From assembly GCA_035530195.1 (NCBI GenBank), contig DATKVG010000032.1:1-19702 (forward strand): a stretch of DNA of 19,702 bases, given 5' to 3'. Origin of the DNA: JAPLKX01 sp035530195. Lineage in GTDB: Bacteria; Hydrogenedentota; Hydrogenedentia; Hydrogenedentales; SLHB01. Positions 1 through 6,187 of the stretch are shown here, one piece after another; within the stretch, counting starts at the first letter, position 1; the number at the start of each line of letters is the position of its first letter. The notes beneath the pieces are model-generated. The model had not been told where the DNA came from and searched no databases. It was given only the letters and a program-made list of their open reading frames with translations. The translations under genes and the position numbers were made by a program.

Positions 1-76
1 GGTGCGGGCGTCTCGCCTGCATACTTTCAAGACCCGCACGCCCGCAAGGAGAATATGCAGGCGGGACGCCCGCACC
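1..76. repeat. Inverted repeat, REP/MITE-like palindrome
   Basis: Arms at 1-23 and 54-76 are reverse complements over 23 bp, with a single T·G mismatch (13 against 64) that could still pair in RNA. The 30-nt centre holds a third copy of the core ACGCCCGCA (38-46), so the left-arm core TGCGGGCGT (3-11) could pair with either 38-46 or 66-74. The right arm is itself a small hairpin (GCGGG-ACG-CCCGC). The left edge coincides with the window edge, so the element may extend further. It has no coding capacity and no T-run, so a mobile or dispersed palindrome is more likely than a simple terminator. No second copy was found in this window. Confidence 0.75.
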
Positions 77-188
77 ACAATTGCCCATTTCGCGCGGTGG
101 CAGGCCAATGCGCCGACTGAGAAGCCGCGGGTGGAAGCCGGCGCCCGCGTTGGGCTATTCTGGGCCCGCGACAAAAAAGGAGGGACTT

Positions 189-1148
189 ATGCGACTGAGC
201 ATCGGCGGTTACAGTTTTCACCGGCTGCTGAAAGACGGCAAGCAGGACATGTTCCAGTACATCGCGGACTGCAAGCGGCTCGGCGCGACGCAACTCGACC
301 CGTGGAACGCCCAGTTGGCGCCCATCCGCGACGCCGACCACGTCGTCAAGGCCGGGTCCGACCCGGGCAACGCCCAGTTGACGTCGAAGGACGACGAGTA
401 CGTCCGCCGTGTCCGGGAATCGGCCGATGCCGCCGGGCTGCCGTTCGGGTGTATCGCCGTCGACGGCTGCCACATTTACGAGCCGGCCCCGGAGGCGCGC
501 GAGGCCAACCGGAGCCTGGCCGACCGGTGGCTGACGGTTGCGGAAATTCTGGGTGCGGCGCAAGTGCGAATCGACGCGGGCGGCCCGGCCGAGATGCCCG
601 ACGACGTATTCAACATCATCGTGTCGGGCTACTATGACCTGCTCGAGCGGGCCGGGCAGAAGGGCATCGAGGTCCTCATCGAGAACCACTGGGGGCCGAG
701 CCAGATCCCCGAGAACGTGGTGAGAATCCTCGAAGCGGTGGACGGGCTGGGCCTGTTGTTCGACACGTGGAACTGGTTGCCGGATATGCGCGAGCGCGGC
801 TGGGAGATGTGCGCCAAATACGCCCGGTCCACCCATTTCAAGACATTCAAATTCGATGAAACCGGCAACGACCCGGCCGTCGATACCGCCCGCGCGATCC
901 GGCTGTTGGTCGAGTCAGGCTACTCGGGTTGCTGGGGAATCGAGAGCGTGCCCGAGGACGGTGACGAGTACGGGGCGGTCGAGAAGACGGCGGCGCTGAT
1001 CAGACGCACCTTGCATCAACTTGGCGTTTTGGAGGACCTAAGGCATGGCAGTCAGCCGGAACCGCGACAAAGTGAAGATCGGCATCATCGGCGTCGGTCA
1101 GATCGGAAAGATCCACCTGGAAAACTACCAGAAAATCCCAGGCGCTGA
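189..1148 (+). CDS. Sugar phosphate isomerase/epimerase family TIM-barrel protein
   Basis: This is a TIM-barrel protein of the AP-endonuclease-2-like (xylose isomerase-like) superfamily, whose members isomerise, epimerise or dehydrate sugars and inositols using a divalent metal. The ATG at 189 follows a strong AAGGAGGG ribosome binding site; longer upstream starts lack family sequence. The N terminus MRLSIGGYSFHRLL is typical of strand 1. Expected metal ligands are visible: E165 in LIENHW, D192 in LFDTWNW, H216 in STHFKTF and E252 in WGIESVPE. Family similarity ends near residue 280. The last ~40 residues are Arg/Pro-rich and read through the start of the next gene (104-nt overlap), so the true end may be earlier. 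It forms an operon with the following dehydrogenase, suggesting catabolism of a sugar or cyclitol. The exact substrate cannot be told. Confidence 0.88.
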   Translation: MRLSIGGYSFHRLLKDGKQDMFQYIADCKRLGATQLDPWNAQLAPIRDADHVVKAGSDPGNAQLTSKDDEYVRRVRESADAAGLPFGCIAVDGCHIYEPAPEAREANRSLADRWLTVAEILGAAQVRIDAGGPAEMPDDVFNIIVSGYYDLLERAGQKGIEVLIENHWGPSQIPENVVRILEAVDGLGLLFDTWNWLPDMRERGWEMCAKYARSTHFKTFKFDETGNDPAVDTARAIRLLVESGYSGCWGIESVPEDGDEYGAVEKTAALIRRTLHQLGVLEDLRHGSQPEPRQSEDRHHRRRSDRKDPPGKLPENPRR

Positions 1149-2220
1149 GATTGCCGCCATCGCCGACGTCGACAAACCCGAGGTGAGGCGCGTGGCGGGC
1201 CTGTTCAAGGTGCCATCGTGCTACTTTGACGTACAAGACTTGCTGGCGCGCGAGGACCTGGACGCGGTGGACGTGTGCCTGCACAACAACTACCACCTGC
1301 CTTACACCGTGGCCGCGCTCAAATCCGGCAAGCACGTTTATTGCGAGAAGCCGATGGCGGGAACCTATCGCGATGCCGAGACCATGCTCGCCGAGGCGCG
1401 CAAGCGGCGCAAGATGTTGTCGATACAGCTTGTAACGCTATTTTCGTGGGAGACGAAAGCGGCCAAGGCGCTGATCGAGGACGGCCGTCTCGGGAGGGTG
1501 TACCACGGCAGGTCGACGGGGTATCGCCGCCGTGGCCGGCCCTTTGTCGACGGCTACGGGACATCCAATTTTGTGAAGCAGGAGGTCGCGGCGGGCGGCG
1601 CGCTGTTCGATATGGGTGTGTATCACATCGCGCAGGTGCTTTACCTGCTGGGCAACCCGGAGGTGTTGACGATAACGGGCGGGACGTATCAGGAAACGGA
1701 AATGGACGCGGCACGGCGCGCATCGAGCGGATACAACGTCGAGGAACTGGGCGTGGGGTTTGCCCGGCTGGCCGGCGGCGTCACGCTCGACATCATCGAG
1801 GCGTGGGCCGTTCATCTGAACCCGTTCGAAGGATCGTGCGTTGTCGGCTGCAACGGCGGCATACGGCTGGAGCCGTTCGGCTACTATCACAACATCGGCG
1901 ATCTTGAAACCAATTCGTCGGTTGACTTGGAGCGTTTCGACTGGCGGCAGCACACGGTGCGCTGTGTCGGCGACGTGTACGACAGCCCACAGCACCATTG
2001 GGTCGCCGCGCTCGAGGGGCGGGTGGATCTGCTGCCAACCGCGGAAGTCGCGTTGAACACGATGCTGATCTCGGAAGGCATCTACCTCTCGCACAAACTC
2101 GGGCGGGAAGTGACGGCGGACGAGGTTCGGGCAACCTCGCAGTCGTTGGCGGTGAAGATGCGCAAGCCGGCCCGCGCCGCCGCCGGCGCGTCCTTGAAAG
2201 CCAAAGGCCCAAATCGATGA
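1045..2220 (+). CDS. Gfo/Idh/MocA family NAD(P)-dependent oxidoreductase
   Basis: This 391-residue cytoplasmic dehydrogenase belongs to the glucose-fructose oxidoreductase/inositol dehydrogenase family. The Rossmann fold begins KIGIIGVGQIG (residues 11-21, the dinucleotide-binding loop). The family EKP motif is at 101-103, with K102 the expected catalytic lysine. GGALFDMGVYHI (184-195) supplies the usual catalytic Asp189 and His194. The ATG at 1045 is preceded by GGAGGA at 1031-1036, which supports this start although it lies inside the reading frame of the upstream isomerase. The C terminus ends in a short Lys/Arg/Ala-rich tail. Pairing with a TIM-barrel isomerase is the classic arrangement for oxidising a sugar or inositol and rearranging the keto product. 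There is no signal peptide. The substrate is unknown; residues 10-260 place the family firmly. Confidence 0.92.
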   Translation: MAVSRNRDKVKIGIIGVGQIGKIHLENYQKIPGAEIAAIADVDKPEVRRVAGLFKVPSCYFDVQDLLAREDLDAVDVCLHNNYHLPYTVAALKSGKHVYCEKPMAGTYRDAETMLAEARKRRKMLSIQLVTLFSWETKAAKALIEDGRLGRVYHGRSTGYRRRGRPFVDGYGTSNFVKQEVAAGGALFDMGVYHIAQVLYLLGNPEVLTITGGTYQETEMDAARRASSGYNVEELGVGFARLAGGVTLDIIEAWAVHLNPFEGSCVVGCNGGIRLEPFGYYHNIGDLETNSSVDLERFDWRQHTVRCVGDVYDSPQHHWVAALEGRVDLLPTAEVALNTMLISEGIYLSHKLGREVTADEVRATSQSLAVKMRKPARAAAGASLKAKGPNR

Positions 2221-2261
2221 GCGATCAACCGCGGATCGGGCGCAGGGGTTTCATGGGGTAG
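2217..2261 (+). pseudogene. Decapitated start of a Tat-signal protein (14 codons)
   Basis: The stop of the dehydrogenase overlaps a new ATG in the arrangement ATGA, the usual coupling of operon genes. The new frame reads MSDQPRIGRRGFMG and then TAG. RRGFM matches the twin-arginine consensus R-R-x-F-hydrophobic, at the position expected for an exported protein. The hydrophobic stretch that should follow is missing, because the frame runs into the 3' end of the convergent histidine kinase gene (its stop is 2251-2253). I read this as the stub of a lost third operon gene, possibly an exported Gfo/Idh/MocA-like protein. A chance 14-codon ORF or an assembly join remain possible. Confidence 0.45.
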
Positions 2262-5094
2262 CCGCGGGAAGCGTGAAGTAGAAAGTCGCGCCCTGGTTGG
2301 GTTTTGACTCGGCCCAAATACGCCCGCCGTGCTGCTCGACGGCCCGCTTGCAGATAGCCAGCCCAATCCCGGTGCCGTCGTACGCATGGCGCGGATGCAG
2401 CCGCTGGAACACCATGAAGATGTTGTCGGCGTATTCCTCATCAAACCCGATCCCGTTGTCTTTCACCCAGACCAGCCACTCGTTGCCGTCCTGTCGTGCC
2501 CCCACTTCGATCTCGGGCTGCGCCTGGCCCCGGAATTTCAGTGAGTTCGCCAGCAGATTCTGAAACACCTGGGCAAGCAGGGTCGGATTACCTTTAACCG
2601 CCGGTAGCGGTTTTACGGTTATGCTGGCCCGGGTTTCGCTGATTCGGGCCTGCAGATTGTTTCTGGCCGTGCGGCACACCTCGTTGAGGTCAACGCTCGA
2701 TAAAGCCGTTTTGTTGCGGCTAACCCGCGAATACTGCAGCAGGTCATTGATAAGCGACTGCATCCGGTGCGCACCGTCCTGGATGAAATCGAAAAACTCT
2801 TTTGCATTCTGGTCGAACTGCGGCTCGTAATTCCGATGAAGAAGCCGCACAAAACCACTGATTTGCCGTAGCGGCTCCTGCAGGTCGTGCGACGCTATGT
2901 AGGCGAACTGCTCGAGGTCCTTGTTCGACCGCGCCAGGTTTACCGCGCTTTCCCGCAGGGCCTCTTCGGCCCGCGCCTTGGCCAGGGCCACCGCCAAGTA
3001 GCCCGCCAACCGCTCCCACAACGCGACCACCCTCGGCGTGAACAGGTTTTTGCGCCGGTCGTTCATCTGGAGCAGGCCCATCGGCTCGTCGCCGCATCGA
3101 AGCGGGATCAGAACCACCGATTCGTAGCCTTCCGCGTTGCACCGATGGCGCACGTGCGCCGGCAGCCTACTCCCCACAGGACATGACTTCAGCTCGGTGG
3201 TGCTGTTGGTCCAGAAACTGCCCGCCGCCGTATAGAAAGGCACCGCAGGGTCGCATTGGCCCCGGATAACCGCCCCGCAAAGACAGTCCAGCAGCGGCAG
3301 CCCATCGCCGTCGTAGTGCAGCCCTCCCCCGCCGCACGGAATGCAAAGTGAGCTTTCGCCCCTGACAAATTCCGCCGAAAGACCCGTTGTGCCGTAGTAG
3401 GGATAGTCGTCCCCCTCTTTGAGGCGGATGCCCACGGCTTCGCATCCGGATTGATCGCTAAAGAAGGCCACCGACACACGGACCAGGTCGTGCAACGCCG
3501 TGGTGTCATTCACAAGCCGCAGGAACGCTATTGTGATGTCGCGTTCGCGCTCGGCCTGTTTGTGTTCGGTGTAATCGAGCACGAACGCCACGACGCGGTT
3601 GCGCGGCTGGTCGAGGAAGGCGCCCCCGATGATGACGGGAACCCGGCTGCCGTCGGGGCGGATGTATTCTTTTTCGAACGGCTGCACGGGTTTTCCCCCC
3701 ACGGACATCGGGAGGCGGTCTTCCCGCTCGAGGATATCCGGCGGCGTGATCTCCCTGTAGTTGAGCAGGCCCGCGTCCAATTCCCGGCGGGATCTGCCAA
3801 TGATGCGCAGGTATTCGTCATTGGCATCGGTGACTTGTCCGGTCCCGGGATTGGCGAATAGCACGCCGATCATGTTGGCCTCGACGACCGACCGGAACCG
3901 CTGCTCGCTCTCGCGCAACGCCTCCTCGTCCCTCTTGCGCGTGCTTACGTCGCGCAAGATCACCTGGATGGCCGCGCCTTCCTGCCCGCTAAGGGACGAC
4001 GCCGACACCTCGACATCCCTGACTTCTCCGTCCAGCCGCAGGATTTTGGCTTCGCCCAGGGGCACGCGGCCTCCTTTTTGGAGCAGATCGATCCACTCGC
4101 GCACGAGGGCATGGGAATCGGGCTGGAATATGTCAAACGGGGTGCGGCCCAGCAAATCAGAATCTTCCGCGGCGCCAAACAGCCGCAGCGCCGCCGTGTT
4201 GACAAACACAATGGAATTATCGCGGTGGATCAGGACGGTGTCGGGCGACAGCTCGACCAGGTTTCTGTATCGTTCTTCGCTGCGCTTGAGGTCCCTGAAC
4301 AGGGTCTCGTAGGGGCTGCGCAGTGTGGCTTCGACGAGCCCTTTGTAGATCATGCCAAACGACAGGAGTATGAGCAGATGGCCGAGTGCGTTAAAAATGC
4401 CGTATACGTCGGTATAAAGGGAGAAGGAGATCTCAGCCCCTATTCCGGCGCCGACTCCCAGCAGCAGCGGCTGAAACACGTTTTTGGGCAAGTCTTTCCG
4501 CTTGCGCCACAACAGCCACATCGATAGAAGGAAAAGCCCGCATATCACGTATTCGCTGATCTTCTTGAAAGGCGTTAATCCGCCCGGCTCCACAAAACAC
4601 CGCGGGAAAATGTTCCAGGTGAAGATCGATAGCAGGAGCAGGCTTGTCACGCCCCCCAAAAGAGCCACAAGCAGGCCCGCGTTGAGCCGGCGCTTGACAA
4701 ACAGCGGGGCCAGCAGAAAAAACACGGCGGTCAGGTAGCGCGTGGCGACCCACAACTGCGTGGCCGTGTCGGGCCCATCCCCCACGACCGCCAGTCCCTT
4801 GTACGCCAGCAAGTGGAGCGCATGAAGAATACTGATCGACAGGCAACTTACCATCAGGATCAAGTAAAATCCGCTGTCGATGTACCGCCGGCCGTTCCAC
4901 CCCACAACAAACACGCTCGCCGTCACAACGCAAATAAACAGCTCTACCCCGCTGTGGAATATAAGGTAATCTTTGCTGTTGACGGCGTAGATGCTCAACA
5001 ACACGGCAAACAGTGCTGCCACTGCCTGCATCAACTTTGGCCGTTTCAGAACAGTTTCTTTGGCGGATTGGCCAATTCGGTTTTTACTACTCAA
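2251..5094 (-). CDS. MASE3-PAS-PAS-GAF sensor histidine kinase (orphan)
   Basis: This is a membrane-bound sensor kinase of about 947 residues. Residues ~20-255 form a multi-helix membrane sensor resembling MASE3 (LHALHLLAYKG, then ATQLWVATRYL). Two PAS domains follow (~275-388, ~396-510). Next is a GAF-like domain (~515-705) with clustered cysteines (584, 587, 604, 606, 614, 638). The HisKA domain carries the phospho-acceptor His736 in ASHDLQEPLRQ. The HATPase domain has its N box at NLLANSLKF, G1 at DNGIGF and G2 at GTGIGLA, so the kinase looks active. I chose the TTG at 5094 because AGGAAAG sits 7 nt upstream. An in-frame TTG at 5115 lacks a ribosome binding site, and ATG 5031 is another option. 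No response regulator is in the window, so the partner and signal are unknown. Confidence 0.9.
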   Translation of the reverse strand: MSSKNRIGQSAKETVLKRPKLMQAVAALFAVLLSIYAVNSKDYLIFHSGVELFICVVTASVFVVGWNGRRYIDSGFYLILMVSCLSISILHALHLLAYKGLAVVGDGPDTATQLWVATRYLTAVFFLLAPLFVKRRLNAGLLVALLGGVTSLLLLSIFTWNIFPRCFVEPGGLTPFKKISEYVICGLFLLSMWLLWRKRKDLPKNVFQPLLLGVGAGIGAEISFSLYTDVYGIFNALGHLLILLSFGMIYKGLVEATLRSPYETLFRDLKRSEERYRNLVELSPDTVLIHRDNSIVFVNTAALRLFGAAEDSDLLGRTPFDIFQPDSHALVREWIDLLQKGGRVPLGEAKILRLDGEVRDVEVSASSLSGQEGAAIQVILRDVSTRKRDEEALRESEQRFRSVVEANMIGVLFANPGTGQVTDANDEYLRIIGRSRRELDAGLLNYREITPPDILEREDRLPMSVGGKPVQPFEKEYIRPDGSRVPVIIGGAFLDQPRNRVVAFVLDYTEHKQAERERDITIAFLRLVNDTTALHDLVRVSVAFFSDQSGCEAVGIRLKEGDDYPYYGTTGLSAEFVRGESSLCIPCGGGGLHYDGDGLPLLDCLCGAVIRGQCDPAVPFYTAAGSFWTNSTTELKSCPVGSRLPAHVRHRCNAEGYESVVLIPLRCGDEPMGLLQMNDRRKNLFTPRVVALWERLAGYLAVALAKARAEEALRESAVNLARSNKDLEQFAYIASHDLQEPLRQISGFVRLLHRNYEPQFDQNAKEFFDFIQDGAHRMQSLINDLLQYSRVSRNKTALSSVDLNEVCRTARNNLQARISETRASITVKPLPAVKGNPTLLAQVFQNLLANSLKFRGQAQPEIEVGARQDGNEWLVWVKDNGIGFDEEYADNIFMVFQRLHPRHAYDGTGIGLAICKRAVEQHGGRIWAESKPNQGATFYFTLPAATP

Positions 5095-5114
5095 TCTTGT
5101 TCTTTCCTGCCGCA

Positions 5115-5171
5115 ATCACGGTTTTACCGGCTGATCACGGTCTTACCGGCTGATCACGGTCTTACCGGCTG
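5115..5171. repeat. Three tandem 19-bp repeats in the histidine kinase leader
   Basis: The unit ATCACGGTCTTACCGGCTG occurs at 5134-5152 and 5153-5171 exactly, and at 5115-5133 with one change (C to T). Each unit holds the palindrome CGGT-nnn-ACCG; the first copy's base change falls in the spacer and leaves the palindrome intact. The array lies between the -10 box at 5190-5195 and the kinase start at 5094. A spacing of 19 bp is close to two helical turns, which would suit an operator array or a repeated leader-RNA element. Confidence 0.85.
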
Positions 5172-5189
5172 AAGCTTGCCACAGCATCT

Positions 5190-5195
5190 ATTATA
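5190..5195 (-). promoter_or_regulatory. Candidate -10 box for the histidine kinase
   Basis: A perfect TATAAT on the minus strand, about 95 nt upstream of the chosen kinase start. The best -35 match is GGAACA at 18-bp spacing, which is weak. The palindrome ACCGCGGT lies between the two and could be an activator or repressor site. Perfect TATAAT boxes are rare in DNA this GC-rich, and this one is intergenic. Confidence 0.45.
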
Positions 5196-5345
5196 CTTGA
5201 TGTGACCGCGGTATGTTCCCGGTAAACGGCAATGCTATACAGCACGACCGAATTTTTGCACCTTCCTGTAGGCTCGGCATCTGTAGGTCCGGAATAATTC
5301 GACCCACATTCAGCAAAAATTATGTCGTCATATATAACTATCCAA

Positions 5346-5391
5346 TGCGGCGACCCACTCTTGATGGACCTTTTCCAGCCGGGCCGCCGCA
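5346..5391 (-). other. Stem-loop downstream of aat
   Basis: TGCGGCGACCC (5346-5356) and GGGCCGCCGCA (5381-5391) pair over 11 bp with one G·U on the minus-strand transcript, enclosing a 24-nt loop just after the aat stop. No T-run follows, so it is a weak terminator at best and might protect the 3' end. The rest of the 5172-5400 gap holds the kinase promoter and repeats, and I see no gene in it. Confidence 0.4.
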
Positions 5392-5400
5392 GGAATGGGG

Positions 5401-6084
5401 CTACGACCACCTGCCGGTGCGGTCGGGCGCGTCCAGGCTCTCTTTGAGCAGCTTGAGAAACTGGGCCCGCGGCATTTTGCGCGCGCCAAGCCGCGCGAGA
5501 TGGGGATTCGGAACCTGGCAGTCGATCAGCGTGAACCCCCATTCTGTTGCGCGCTGGACAAGCGCCGCAAGTGCCACTTTCGACGCGTCCGCCGCGTCGT
5601 GAAACATCGATTCGCCAAAGAAACACCGCCCCAACGACACGCCGTACAGGCCGCCAACCAGCCTGCCGTCCTGCCGACATTCGACCGAGTGGGCGTAGCC
5701 GAGGTCGTGGAGGCGCGTATATGCTTCGATCATTTCCGGCATGATCCACGTTCCGCCCTGGCCCGGCCGCCGCGCCCGAGCGCACGCTTCGATCACGTCG
5801 CGAAACGCCGTGTCCCAAGTGACCGTAAACGCGCCGCTGCGAAGCGTGCGCGCCAACCGGCGCGACACGTGAAAGTCCTTCGGTAACAACACCATACGCG
5901 GGTCCGGCGACCACCACAGGACCGGCTCGCCTTCATCATGCCAGGGGAAAATGCCCGACCGGTACGCCAGCAGCAGCCGTTCCGGGCTCAGGTCGCCGCC
6001 CACGGCCAACAAGCCTTCCCGTACCGCGAAGTGCGGCGGGGGAAATACCAGTTCGTCTGTCAGCCGGAAAACAGGCATAGACAT
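5401..6084 (-). CDS. aat: Leucyl/phenylalanyl-tRNA--protein transferase
   Basis: Aat transfers Leu or Phe from aminoacyl-tRNA onto proteins with N-terminal Lys or Arg, making N-degrons that ClpS delivers to ClpAP in the cytoplasm. Its 227 residues are normal for the family. Family motifs are seen in order: FPPP (14-17), GLLAVGGDL (24-32), YRSGIFPW (41-48), WWSPDPR (57-63), TWIMPEM (112-118), HSVE (132-135), GGLYGVSLGRCFFGESMF (144-161) and DCQ (188-190). The ATG at 6084 has no Shine-Dalgarno sequence, and a TATAAT box ends 2 nt before it. Translation may therefore start leaderless, perhaps at the second ATG (codon 3). It lies downstream of clpA and clpS on the same strand, which fits its role in the N-end rule pathway. 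Confidence 0.96.
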   Translation of the reverse strand: MSMPVFRLTDELVFPPPHFAVREGLLAVGGDLSPERLLLAYRSGIFPWHDEGEPVLWWSPDPRMVLLPKDFHVSRRLARTLRSGAFTVTWDTAFRDVIEACARARRPGQGGTWIMPEMIEAYTRLHDLGYAHSVECRQDGRLVGGLYGVSLGRCFFGESMFHDAADASKVALAALVQRATEWGFTLIDCQVPNPHLARLGARKMPRAQFLKLLKESLDAPDRTGRWS

Positions 6085-6086
6085 TC

Positions 6087-6092
6087 ATTATA
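6087..6092 (-). promoter_or_regulatory. -10 box abutting the aat start codon
   Basis: A perfect TATAAT on the minus strand is followed by GA and then the aat ATG. Initiation 6-8 nt downstream would place the transcript start at or just before codon 3, which is also ATG, giving a leaderless mRNA. No convincing -35 was found at 16-18 bp. The box lies downstream of the clpA terminator, which supports an independent aat promoter. Confidence 0.45.
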
Positions 6093-6130
6093 GCTTACGC
6101 GGAGAGGCCCAATCGTCCACCAACCCCGGC

Positions 6131-6172
6131 AAAACAAGAGCCACAGAGGGTTTTGCGCGCCCCTCTGCGGCT
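6131..6172 (-). terminator. Rho-independent terminator after clpA
   Basis: On the minus strand AGCCGCAGAGGG pairs with CCCTCTGTGGCT (6172-6161 with 6150-6139): a 12-bp stem with one G·U and a 10-nt loop. CTTGTTTT follows. It starts 15 nt past the clpA stop. The other strand also has a T-rich tail (6173-6179), so it may work in both directions. Confidence 0.75.
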
Positions 6173-6187
6173 TCTTCTTTTCAAGAA

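Noticed and set aside
27..836. A 269-codon minus-strand frame opposite the isomerase gene
   Set aside because: The plus strand has a strong ribosome binding site and clear metal-ligand motifs; the antisense product has no family features.
5162..5917. A minus-strand frame of 251 codons extending from inside aat to near the kinase leader
   Set aside because: Over most of its length it is an alternative frame of aat, and the extension into the gap shows no domain or ribosome binding site.
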